64,000 bases of DNA from Ignavibacteria bacterium. GTDB taxonomy: Bacteria; Bacteroidota; Ignavibacteria; SZUA-365. Positions 50,931 to 60,600 of the stretch are shown here, one piece after another (position 1 is the first letter of the stretch; every line of letters begins with the position of its first letter). The notes beneath the pieces were generated by a model. The model saw only the letters and a program-made list of their open reading frames with translations. It ran no database searches and was not told the origin of the DNA. The position numbers were made by a program, and so were the translations under genes. The stretch is taken from positions 62,001 to 126,000 of the forward strand of contig JADKJW010000009.1 of NCBI GenBank assembly GCA_016720835.1. The letters are read 5' to 3'.

Positions 50931-52423
50931 TCCACCTCTTCGCGTGCGCGTTGTCCGGCACGTTCATTCGCCACGCGTTCGGTTTCAAGCAGTTTCGACT
51001 CGGTTTCCTTGCGGATGCGTTCGAGTTCGCTATGCAGCCGTGTATCCAGTTCGTGCTGCAGTTTCTTCTCAAAGTCCTCGCGGAGGCGCTTTTCCGACTC
51101 CTCGCGCGCCTTTCGGTCCAATTCCTCCCGTTCCTTGCGATCGCGTTCTTCGCGACGCCTTCGCTCGGCTTCTTCCTGCTGGCGCCGCGCCGTCATCTCC
51201 TTCGAGAGCTTGTCACGCTCGGTGCGAAGGACGCGTTCCGCTTCTTCACGGGCGTGCTGCTCCGCCTCCAGGCGCATATTCTGTTCCGCTTCTTCGCGTG
51301 CTTTCTGATCGTCCGCTTTCGCAAGGAGGGCATTGTCTTCCAATGCCTTCCTGCCGCCATCCTCCATGAGTGGAATGTAATCCGCGAGTGTTTTGGCCTG
51401 TTTCGTTCCCTTATGATGGACTTTTTTATCCATCGCCTCCTTGATCTTCGCATCTGCTGCATCGCGGGCGCGTTTCTGCGCTTCCTCGCGCACAAGGGCG
51501 GCTTCGTGAAGCTTCAGGCGATCCTCTTCCGCCTCAGCCAGCTTCCGTTTCTTCTCCGCCTTCGTGGCACGGATTTCTTCCACCGAGACAGGATGATACG
51601 ACACAGCCCATTTCTCGATATCCGCCGATGTAGGACGATGGTCGGGCGATTTCTGAAGACACCACGCAACGAGGGAAGTGAATTCTTCGGAGAACGATTC
51701 GTCGAGTTCCGGCGTCGCCGCATTCTCGAGGAGCGCCTTCCCTCCCTGTCCGTCCCACGGGAGCTTCCCCATGGCGAGTTCGTACAGCAGGACACCGATC
51801 GAGAAGACATCGTCGGCGGGATTGGCTGAACGGGCGGTGAAGCGTTCCGGCGACGCATACGGAATGTGAAAAATCCGGTTCGGTCCGACGTTGTGCGAAA
51901 GCGTATTGTGGAGAATGCGGCTGATGCCGAAATCGGAGAGCAGGGGAACACCACCATCACCGAGGAGCACGTTCTCCGGCGCAATATCCTGATGCACAAA
52001 GGAATTCTTGTGCAGGAAGGACAATCCTGCCACCATCTGGCCGAGCAGTTGAACAATGCGCTGCTCGTTCAACGGCCTGCTGGTCTTCGCCGCCCTGATC
52101 ACGTTCCTCAGAGAACCATGTTCGACAAACGGCCCGAGCAGATACGTCATTGTTCCCATCACGGAGAAACTCGTCGGCATCAACAGATTGGGATGCTTCA
52201 CCGTCATCGAAAGGAATTCGTTCGTCAAGAGCTGGACGATGACGGGATCGAGTTCCTTCTCCGATTCAAAAAGCTTCAAGGCATGGATATGACCGCCCTT
52301 CTTGGTGTCCTCCACCCGCCACACCTGCGTGTGAATGCCGCCTTCGACGCGTTTCAACAGCTTGTAGCGGTTCGCGAAGAGGGATCCCGTCTTTATTTCC
52401 ATTGTTGCTTCTGTCATAATCAT
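50348..52423 (-). CDS. N-terminal part of the giant kinase protein: Ser/Thr kinase and charged helix
   Basis: 691 aa as it stands. Kinase domain at residues 15-290: K50 in ALKLF, catalytic VHQDIAPEN with D146 and N151, DFG at 164-166 and the APE-type YASPERF; HRD reads HQD. From about residue 300 on, the sequence is continuous charged helix, including twenty-odd near-identical REEAERQAREEMERKA-type 16-residue units. The frame ends at 50348 with GAPSP because of an 8-nt deletion inside the repeats. The start is uncertain among ATGs at 52423, 52417 and 52402. With the downstream frames it would be one protein of about 1,790 aa. Confidence 0.82.
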   Translation of the reverse strand: MIMTEATMEIKTGSLFANRYKLLKRVEGGIHTQVWRVEDTKKGGHIHALKLFESEKELDPVIVQLLTNEFLSMTVKHPNLLMPTSFSVMGTMTYLLGPFVEHGSLRNVIRAAKTSRPLNEQRIVQLLGQMVAGLSFLHKNSFVHQDIAPENVLLGDGGVPLLSDFGISRILHNTLSHNVGPNRIFHIPYASPERFTARSANPADDVFSIGVLLYELAMGKLPWDGQGGKALLENAATPELDESFSEEFTSLVAWCLQKSPDHRPTSADIEKWAVSYHPVSVEEIRATKAEKKRKLAEAEEDRLKLHEAALVREEAQKRARDAADAKIKEAMDKKVHHKGTKQAKTLADYIPLMEDGGRKALEDNALLAKADDQKAREEAEQNMRLEAEQHAREEAERVLRTERDKLSKEMTARRQQEEAERRRREERDRKEREELDRKAREESEKRLREDFEKKLQHELDTRLHSELERIRKETESKLLETERVANERAGQRAREEVELRTRQEEERKAREEAERKAREEADRNAREEAERQAREEMERKAREEAERKAREEAERQAREEMERKAREEAERQAREEMERKAREEAERQAREEMERKAREEAERQAREEMERKAREEAERQAREEMERKAREEAERKAREEMERKAREEMERKVREEMERKAREEAERKAREEAERKAREEMERKARGAPSP

Positions 52424-52753
52424 CAGTGTCTCACTGCAATTTCTCTGCCACAAGTGAGTCTAAAAAGAAACTTCGATAATTGGGGCGATTCATTTATCCG
52501 ACCATGCAATTATTGCAATTTGTTCCAAATTCTGCTCAGTTACGGGCAGGACTCGCAACCGGCGGTCGAGATCAGTTTCGGGAGCCCCACGATCAATCGG
52601 CGTGATACTTCGAACTCGGGGGCTCCCGGATTCAGCTCCATCGCCTTGCATTTCAGGACCAACCTTTCTAGTTTGAGCGATCGAGAAGCAGTGAATGCAC
52701 TCCTCTTCTCCCTCGCATCTCCCAACATCCCGAAACGATACAGCGTAGAGTCT
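52424..52753. other. Divergent intergenic region between kinase and secreted-protein operon
   Basis: About 330 nt, A+T-richer than the genes. It should hold promoters in both directions, but no clear TTTG/TAnnTTTG pair was found. A hairpin-forming repeat lies at 52579-52628. Confidence 0.6.
52579..52628. promoter_or_regulatory. Inverted repeat in the leader of the secreted-protein operon
   Basis: CGGGAGCCCC (52579-52588) and GGGGCTCCCG (52619-52628) are perfect 10-bp inverted arms with a 30-nt loop, in the divergent gap. It could form a hairpin in the leader RNA or serve as an operator. Confidence 0.4.
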
Positions 52754-54805
52754 TTGAAACGCGTTCTCGTGCTATTATTCGTCGTCCTGACTTCCGCCGG
52801 GGCCCAGCAGGTATCGCCCTTGCCGGGACCGTTTCGGAAGATGCTGGACTATGACGAAAGCAAATTCACCAGCGTCGGAAGTCTCCGGGTCACCATTTCG
52901 AACTTCGGCACGCTCGGCCATGGCTTCAACCGATGGCCGTCGCAGCTGAATTGCGAATACCCGGCGGGCTCCGGCATCGAACATATATTTGAGGGCGGAT
53001 TCTGGCTTGGCGCGTATCGTGGCGGGCAAGGTCCGCACGTCTCCACGGCGGCTGTGGATGTCAGTTCCGTGCGCGACATCGCCGCGGGTTTCGAGTTCAC
53101 GAATGCCATCGGCACACGGACAAGCGAGCGATCGACGCTCAGCGATTCGCGCTTTTACAGTCCCGACGCGATCAGTCACCAGGATTTCATCGCCGTGTTC
53201 ACCGATTCGAACAGGATCGTCCCCGGCACATCGACCACCATCCCCGAGCATGACAATCCCCTCGGTGCGGAGGTGCGTCTCGAATCCTACGCGTGGAATT
53301 TTTCTTTCGCGGAGAACTTCGTCATCCTGCGATACATCATCACCAACCGCAGCGCGACGGTGCTCGACAGCGTGTACGCGGGCATCTGGATGGACATGGT
53401 TGTGCGCAATACCAACATCTCGCCTCCTCGCGGCGCGGCGTTCTTCGCGCGAGGGGGAAACGGGTATGTCGATTCCCTGCGCATGGCGTACGAGTTCGAT
53501 GTGGACGGCGACCCCGGTTTCACGGACAGCTACATCGGGCTCTCCGTCCTCGGAACATCGCCGCTTCCCGCACTCGGTGCGCGCGCGAATTTCAACACCT
53601 GGCAGTTCCGCAATACCACCGACCCCCTGTATTTCTCTCCGGCGAACGACCGGGAGCGCTACGAGAAGATGGCGCTCGGTCTTCCCGCATCCGAATATCC
53701 CGGGCTGAAGTCGCCGTCGAATCGATCGACACTCCTGACGAGCGGACCGTTCCGTTCCCTGCAACCGGATTCTTCCATCGAGGTGATTTTCGCCCTCATC
53801 TGCGCGAAGAAAGCAGGCAGCGACGCCACCGCGGACGATACCGGACCGGCAAAGCGCAACCTCTACCGCTCGTGGGCGTTCGCGCAACAGGCCTACGACG
53901 GCGAAGACAAAAACCGCAACGGCAGACTGGACGCGGGCGAAGATCTGAACGGCGATGGTACGCTGACACGCTACGTGCTGCCCGCCCCGCCGACGGCACC
54001 CCGCGTGCGGGTCGTTCCGGAGAATCAGAAGGTCTCCGTTTACTGGGACAAGATCGCGGAGACATCCATCGATCCCATTTCCGGTACACAGGATTTCGAA
54101 GGATACCGCATCTACCGAACAAATGCCGGCGCGGACCTCGACCCTTCCAAGGTGCTCTCGAGTTCGCTCATCCTCGTGGGTGAATTTGACCGCGCGGACG
54201 ACAACCTCTTCTACAACACCGGCTTCAAAGCCGTGAAGCTGCCGAATCCCATCCGTTTCGATGGAGATGCCACGGAATACTGGTATCGTTTCGAGGCGTT
54301 GAACCTGCTCAACGGGTGGCAATACGTCTACACCGTCACGGCCTTCGACGCGGGCGATCCCGTCAACAACGTCGAGAGTCTGGAAAGCAGCACGCTGCAG
54401 AACGCCCGCCGCGTTGTGCCAGGCACCACCCCCGACGCAGCCGCGACAGGCGACCCGCGCGTATATCCGAATCCCTATTACGTCAACGCGCAGTGGGACG
54501 GCGCCGGAGAACGCAATCGAAAAATCACGTTTTACAATCTTCCCCGGCGAGCGGAGATCCGAGTGTACACGCTCGCCGGAGATCTCGTCCGACGCATGAG
54601 TCACGATGCGGCGACGTCGAATGGCGGCGACATCCAGTGGTTCGCGCGGTACGCGGACGGCACGCAGAAGCTGTCCGGCGGCGAGCATCCCTGGGATCTG
54701 ATCACCGACAGCGACCAGGCGATCGCGACAGGGTTGTACCTGTTTACCGTGGAAAACCTCGACACGGGCGACATCAGACGCGGCAAATTCGCAATCATCA
54801 AATAG
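52754..54805 (+). CDS. Secreted protein with C-terminal FlgD/T9SS-type domain
   Basis: 683 aa. The start TTG at 52754, after AGAG, gives a normal signal peptide (KRVLVLLFVVLTSAGAQQ); no ATG fits, and the signal-less readings upstream are not credible. The body has a long beta-rich region (WNFSFAENFVILRYIITNRS, DSYIGLSVLGTSPLPALGAR), a fibronectin-III-like stretch near FEGYRIYRTNAGADLD, and a C-terminal domain (DPRVYPNPYYVNAQWDGAGE, then VYTLAGDLVRRM) of the FlgD/T9SS kind. The organisation is common among exported proteins in Ignavibacteria-like genomes. The next gene starts 10 nt after the stop. Function unknown. Confidence 0.77.
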   Translation: MKRVLVLLFVVLTSAGAQQVSPLPGPFRKMLDYDESKFTSVGSLRVTISNFGTLGHGFNRWPSQLNCEYPAGSGIEHIFEGGFWLGAYRGGQGPHVSTAAVDVSSVRDIAAGFEFTNAIGTRTSERSTLSDSRFYSPDAISHQDFIAVFTDSNRIVPGTSTTIPEHDNPLGAEVRLESYAWNFSFAENFVILRYIITNRSATVLDSVYAGIWMDMVVRNTNISPPRGAAFFARGGNGYVDSLRMAYEFDVDGDPGFTDSYIGLSVLGTSPLPALGARANFNTWQFRNTTDPLYFSPANDRERYEKMALGLPASEYPGLKSPSNRSTLLTSGPFRSLQPDSSIEVIFALICAKKAGSDATADDTGPAKRNLYRSWAFAQQAYDGEDKNRNGRLDAGEDLNGDGTLTRYVLPAPPTAPRVRVVPENQKVSVYWDKIAETSIDPISGTQDFEGYRIYRTNAGADLDPSKVLSSSLILVGEFDRADDNLFYNTGFKAVKLPNPIRFDGDATEYWYRFEALNLLNGWQYVYTVTAFDAGDPVNNVESLESSTLQNARRVVPGTTPDAAATGDPRVYPNPYYVNAQWDGAGERNRKITFYNLPRRAEIRVYTLAGDLVRRMSHDAATSNGGDIQWFARYADGTQKLSGGEHPWDLITDSDQAIATGLYLFTVENLDTGDIRRGKFAIIK

Positions 54806-54815
54806 GAGAAGCTCC

Positions 54816-56954
54816 ATGAATCGTGTTGCATCCATTTCGATCCTGATCGTCGCCATCCTGGCATTGACGGTCCCGGGCGCGACCGCACAGATCCGTTCCG
54901 ACACCCTCACCATCAGGCAGATCCAGGAAGTGCCCCTCGACTCGCTCAACGCGGGCAAGCAGAATTCCCCCGCGCTCGGTGACACCGTGACGGTGACCGG
55001 CACCGTCATCGCCGCCCCGCGGGTGAGCCCCGGCGGTCCGATGCTCTTCGCGCTCAGCAACGCCGCGACGCTGTACATCGTGGACGAAGCGGGCGGGATC
55101 TGGAGCGGCCTCAACGTCCGCGCGACGGATACCGTTGCTTCATCGAGCACGCTCATCACCGCCGTCGACACGGGCTTCGTGGTGCGTTTCACCGGTGTCG
55201 TGACGCAGTACTTCACGACGACGCAGTTCGAAGTCGGCAAGATCGCGTCATGGAATGCGGACAAACAGGTGGAAATTCTCGACACGAAACTGCGCCGGCC
55301 GCAGCCGAACACCATCACGCTCGCGGATCTGGTGAAGGGCGATCCGAAAACCGGCATCCCTCTCGCGCAGCAGTGGGAAGGCGGCTACGTCGTCATCAAC
55401 AATCTCACGGTCGGAACCGTCACCAAGAACACGTCCACCGGCCGATACACCTGGACGGTTGCCGACGCGAACGGCAACTCCATCGGCGTGTACGATCAGA
55501 GCAAGTATTTCCGCGGCGGCACGGACGCCATCGATCCGGCGTGGACGCCGCCGTCGCCCGGCACCGCGATACAGGCCATCCGTGGCATCATCACGAGTTC
55601 GGGCCAGGGCATCGTGATCGCGCCGATCTACCCCGGCGACATCCTCGTGGGCTCCTTCCCTCCGACGATCAGCAAGGTCGGGCGCACGCTCGGCATCCCG
55701 AAGAGCAGCGAAAGCGTCAGCGTGAGCGCGACGATCGAAACCGGCCGTCCGGGCGGAACGATCAGTGAAGCGAAACTCGTGTACGGCATCGGCGCGGCGA
55801 CCTCGGGCACGCTGGACATGGCCTACGACAGCGCCAGCAAGATCGGGACCGCCGTCATACCTCCGCTTCCGGACGGCGCCGTGGTGTGGTACTATATCAC
55901 CGCCAGGGACAACTCGAACGAGAACGCCCAGTTCCCCGCCGACATCAGCAAGGCGCGGCCGTTCTACATCGTGCGCGACGGCAATGCGCGTATCCGCGAC
56001 ATCCAGTACACCCCGTACAGCGACGGCGTCCCGGGTTCGCTCGGCTTCACCGCCACCACGCGCGGCACCGTCACGGCGGCTGCGGATTCCACCTCCCTCG
56101 GCCTCGTCTTCATCCAGGACGACACGCAGCCGTGGAGCGGCATGATGGTGCGCGGCGACGCCAACGTCCGCGGCCTCAAGCTCGGCGATGACGTGACGGT
56201 GATCGGCAAGGTTGCCGAAGGCTACAGCTCCTCGTCCAACGGCAACACGCTCCTGCTGGACGCGGCCATCGTGCAGAAGAACGGCAGCGCGGCGGTCCCG
56301 GCGCCGATCGCCCTGACGACCGGCGGATTCAAGACGGAATCCGTTACCGACGGCACGCCGTCGGCCGAGCAGTGGGAAGGCATGCTGGTGACGTTCTCGA
56401 CGCTCAACGTGACCAAGAGCAACGCGGACGAGGCCACCGGCGGACGCTTCGGCGAGTTTCTCGTCAACGACGGCAGCGGCGACATGCGCGTGGACGATTT
56501 CGGATCGTGGAAGACCGTCTACACGACGGACAGCCTCAAGACCAGCCTTCTCTACCTGAAAAAGGGCACCACCATCAGTTCGCTGACCGGCATCATGTAC
56601 TTCAACTTCGGCAACTACAAGCTCCAGCCGCGCAACGCGGGCGACTTCGGAAGCGTGACAGACGTGGCCACCACCCCGGGAACGCCCACGGGCTTCGCAT
56701 TGCGGTCCGTGTACCCCAATCCGGCGACACTCGTGGGCGGCGCGGCCATCGTCTTTGACGTGCCCGAGCTTTCGCAGGTGCGCGTGGACGTGGTCGACGC
56801 GCTGGGTCGGCTCATCGCGACGCCCGCGACGGGCAGCTTCGCACCAGGATCGCATACCGCGCGCTTCGCGGCGCCGGGACGGGCGAGCGGCGTCTACTTT
56901 GTGCGACTCCACGCGGGGAACGTCACGCTGACGCAGAAGCTGATCATTCACTGA
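54816..56954 (+). CDS. T9SS type A sorting domain protein with OB-fold-like repeats
   Basis: 712 aa. Signal peptide (ISILIVAILALTVPGATAQ), then a first domain with LGDTVTVTGTVIAAPRVSPG and a later one with LGDDVTVIGKVAEGYSSSSN, both like the DUF5689/nucleic-acid-binding OB-fold domains of extracellular proteins. A further strand-rich segment (VVWYYITARDNSNENAQFPA) is between them. The C-terminal 85 residues (LRSVYPNPATLVGGAAIVFD to LTQKLIIH) are a T9SS sorting domain. GGAG precedes the ATG. Probably exported to the cell surface. No catalytic residues were recognised. Confidence 0.83.
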   Translation: MNRVASISILIVAILALTVPGATAQIRSDTLTIRQIQEVPLDSLNAGKQNSPALGDTVTVTGTVIAAPRVSPGGPMLFALSNAATLYIVDEAGGIWSGLNVRATDTVASSSTLITAVDTGFVVRFTGVVTQYFTTTQFEVGKIASWNADKQVEILDTKLRRPQPNTITLADLVKGDPKTGIPLAQQWEGGYVVINNLTVGTVTKNTSTGRYTWTVADANGNSIGVYDQSKYFRGGTDAIDPAWTPPSPGTAIQAIRGIITSSGQGIVIAPIYPGDILVGSFPPTISKVGRTLGIPKSSESVSVSATIETGRPGGTISEAKLVYGIGAATSGTLDMAYDSASKIGTAVIPPLPDGAVVWYYITARDNSNENAQFPADISKARPFYIVRDGNARIRDIQYTPYSDGVPGSLGFTATTRGTVTAAADSTSLGLVFIQDDTQPWSGMMVRGDANVRGLKLGDDVTVIGKVAEGYSSSSNGNTLLLDAAIVQKNGSAAVPAPIALTTGGFKTESVTDGTPSAEQWEGMLVTFSTLNVTKSNADEATGGRFGEFLVNDGSGDMRVDDFGSWKTVYTTDSLKTSLLYLKKGTTISSLTGIMYFNFGNYKLQPRNAGDFGSVTDVATTPGTPTGFALRSVYPNPATLVGGAAIVFDVPELSQVRVDVVDALGRLIATPATGSFAPGSHTARFAAPGRASGVYFVRLHAGNVTLTQKLIIH

Positions 56955-57040
56955 TCCCATCCTCGCGGGCGGGGAGCCGGGCGCACGCCCCGCTCCCCGC
57001 TTCGCGATTTTTTTCCCTCGACCTGACGGAGGATTCCCGC

Positions 57041-57571
57041 GTGAAGGCATTGCTGATTCTCTTCCTGATCCTTGGCACCGGCGTTGCCGGCGGCGGATGC
57101 GGCACGTGCAAGGACAGCGCCGCGAACGACGCGGGCGGAACACCCTTCATCATCGACCTTTCCAGCGGCGGGGGGTTTTCCGGCATGCACAGCGGGTTCA
57201 CCATCAAATCGGATGGGAGTGTCCTGTACTGGCAGGGCATGTACGGCCGCAGGGAAGATGTGCGTCCGCTCGGATCGATGGATGCCGGCGAGATCCGTCG
57301 ACTCAAGGCGCTGATCGACGAGCAGAAGCTCGCGTCGGTCCGGCACCGCGAGACCGGAAACATGACCACCTCCCTCAGCGTCGCCGAGGGAGAGCTGTTG
57401 TACACCATTTCCTGGCCGGGAATGACCGAGGATGCGTCCGACATTCCCGAGGCCGTACGGCCCGTGCACGCGGAATTGCAGCGGCTCCTGGCGTCCTTTC
57501 AGGAGAAGGCGATGAAAGAGCAGCAGAATGGCGGCCGGCGCGATCCGGTCTCTCCGCCCAAGGACAGGTAG
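57041..57571 (+). CDS. Small putative lipoprotein
   Basis: 176 aa, starting at GTG 57041 after GGAGG. LLILFLILGTGVAGGGC is a lipoprotein signal with Gly-rich lipobox. The mature part has a single alpha-beta domain (GFTIKSDGSVLYWQGMYGRR, MTTSLSVAEGELLYTISWPG) of unknown family. It lies 86 nt after the T9SS gene and 77 nt before the peptidase gene, all on one strand, so co-transcription is likely. Confidence 0.7.
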   Translation: MKALLILFLILGTGVAGGGCGTCKDSAANDAGGTPFIIDLSSGGGFSGMHSGFTIKSDGSVLYWQGMYGRREDVRPLGSMDAGEIRRLKALIDEQKLASVRHRETGNMTTSLSVAEGELLYTISWPGMTEDASDIPEAVRPVHAELQRLLASFQEKAMKEQQNGGRRDPVSPPKDR

Positions 57572-57648
57572 ATTCCCTGCACGTCCTTCGCCGCTCGCGG
57601 CGGCCGGAGCCTGACACACCCCACACGAGCATCCTTTTGGAGGCCTTC

Positions 57649-60600
57649 ATGCATACACTGATCCTGTCCCGCATCTCGAGAGTCGCGCAACGCGTGGCGT
57701 ATCGTTCCGGAATCCTGCTGGCGCTGCTCGCCGTACTTCCGCTTGCGTCTGCCTTCGCGCAGGGCAACGGAAAAACCGCGTTCAAACAGCACGTGATCGA
57801 AAGGCATCGCGACTTCACGGGCGCCGTCTCCGCCGAGAAGATCGCCGCGGTCGGCCGGACGTTTCAACGATGGGAGCAGAGCAATGCCGTGCTCGAACGG
57901 CGGCGGGAGTTGCGCGCGCAGCCAGGACTGACCATCGATCAGATTCTCGCCTACGACGAACTCGCCTCGCGCGTCACCGGATTCCATGTCGTGTGGGACG
58001 AAACGCACACCGTCCCGATATACATCGCGGGATTGCCGCTCTGCACGGGCGGTCAGAACGCCGCCTCGTCCGATGAAGCGGCAACGCTTCAACGATTTTT
58101 CGCGTTGTACGGTCCCCTCCTCCGCATCGCGGACGGGACGCGCGAATTTCGCGTCACCGAACGCATCGTTTCGGAGGATGGCTCGTCGCATCTGCGTCTC
58201 GCGCAATACCGCGACGACATTCCCGTGTGGGAATCGCAGATCGTCCTGCAGGCCGACGCGCGCGGAAACGTGAGGCTCTTCATGGGCCGGTATATTCCGA
58301 CACCGGCATCTGATATCAACGCGTTCCCCGCCACGGGCGACCGTGAGGCGCTTGCGCTGTTCGCGAAATCCATCGGTCGACCGTTACCCCCATCCGGTGC
58401 ATCGTCCGACCCGCTGTTCGAGGCTCCGGCGCCGTTCGCCGGGCGCGTGTGGTACGCGCCGTCGCCCCGCGTGCCGGCGCGCGCGGCCTACGCCGTCGAA
58501 ATGCATCCGTCGCTCACGGAGCGCTGGCGCGGCGTGGTGGATGCGGCTTCGGGCGCGGTGCTGCGCTCGTACAACGCCGTCTGCAGCGACGGGCCGGAGA
58601 AGGCGTCCGCGAAGGATCTGAACAACGTGACGCGCAGCATCGACACCTATCTCAGCGGAGGCCGCTACTACATGATCGACGCGTCGCGGCCGATGTTCGA
58701 TCCGGCGCGATCGACCATGCCCAGGGATCCCGCGGGCGGCATCGTCACCCTGGACGCGCGCAACACGGATCTGTCCAGCGTCGTGTACGTCACGTCCGCC
58801 GACAACACCTGGACCATCCCCGCCACCGTCTCCGCGCATTACAACGCCGCGGTGACCTACGAGTACTTCCGCGCGACGCACGGGCGCAGCGGCATCGACG
58901 GCAACGGCGCGACCATCCTCTCCATCGTGAACGCCACGGAATCCGGCCAGGCGATGGAGAACGCGTACTGGAACGGGCGTTTCATGGTGTACGGCAACGG
59001 CGGCTCGCTGTTCAAGCCGTTCGCCGGTTCGCTCGACGTCGGCGCGCACGAGATGACGCACGGCGTGACGGAGCATTCCGCGGGCCTCCTCTACCTCAAT
59101 CAGTCCGGCGCGCTGAACGAGGCGTTCTCCGACATCTTCGGCGCGATGGTGGACCGCGACGACTGGAAGCTGGGCGAGGACATCGTCATCGGCACCGCGA
59201 CCTTCCCCACCGGCGCGATGCGCGACCTGTCGGACCCGCACAACGGCACGAGCGCGGGCAGTCCGGCCTGGCAACCCAACCACATGCGCGAGTTCCAGGC
59301 GCTCCCGGAGAGTCAGGACAACGGCGGCGTGCACATCAACAGCGGCATTCCGAATCACGCCGCCTACCTGCTGTCGACCGCGATCACGCGGGAGAAGGCC
59401 GAGAGAATCCTCTACCGCGCGCTGACGACGAAGCTCACCACGCAATCGCAGTTCATCGATTTCCGCCTCGCGCTCGTGCGCAGCGCCGAAGAGCTGTACG
59501 GCGCGGGCGGCGCCGAGGTCGCGGCCTGCAAGAGCGCCTGCGACCAGGTCGGCATCACCGACGGCAACGGCACCAAGGATCCGCCGGATCTGCCGCCGGT
59601 CAACGCCGCGGATCGACTGCTCTTCGTCAGCACCGACGTGACCGATCCCTTTTTCCTGTGGACCGTGAATCCGCCCGCCGGACCGAGCGATTTCGCGGCG
59701 CTCTCGAAAACCGTGATCTTCGGCCGTCCCAGCGTGTCCGACGACGGCAGCATCGCGGTGTTCATCGACGGCGCGGGCGCCCTGCGCAGCATCGCGTTGA
59801 ATCCCTCCGCGCCGAACGAGCAGGTGCTCGACACCAGCGCCGTCTGGGGTTCGGTCGCCCTCAGCCGCGACAAGCGCCTGATCGCGTTGACCACCTTTGC
59901 CGCGGAACCCGCCATCTACCTCTTCGATCTGGGCGGCCCCGTCGTCCTCGGAAAGCAGTTCGAGATCTACGCGCCCACGTACTCGGGCGGCAAGATGTCC
60001 GACGTGGCGCAATTCGCCGACGCGATGGATTTCAGTGCGGACGGCGAGCGGCTGCTCTTCGACACCTACAATGAAGTGGACATCGCCGGCGAGAAAATCG
60101 GCTATTGGGAAATCAACCTCCTGGAGGCTTGGGACAAGGGGGGCAACACGTTCGGCTCCGGCGCGATCTACCGCATCTTCCCGCAGGAGACCGGATACGA
60201 TCTCGGAAATCCGAGCTTCGCGCGCACGAAACAGACCGTCTTCGCCTTCGACGTCTCCGATTCATACAGCTTGAGCGGATACGTGCTCGCGAGCGACCTG
60301 TTGAAGGACGGCGCATCGCTGATCGCGGAGCTGCCGTACAATTCGCCCGGGTACCCGAACTACCGCGGGGACGACCGCGTCATCTCCTTCGCGGCGACGC
60401 CGCTGCACGGCGGCAACGGGGTGGACTCGGTGTACAACGTGCCGCTTGCCGCAGACGCCCTGACGCCCGCCGGTCCGCCCGCCGGGTTCATCCCCTCCGC
60501 GATGTTTCCCATCTGGTACCGCAACGGCGTACGGCCAACCGGTATCGCGCAACCATCCACCGTCCCGGCATCGTTGCAGCTGGCGCAGAATTACCCGAAC

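Noticed and set aside
50213..51829. Plus-strand open frame antisense to the second kinase repeats
   Set aside because: Same artefact of the 48-bp repeat; the frame has no start signal, signal peptide or family motif.
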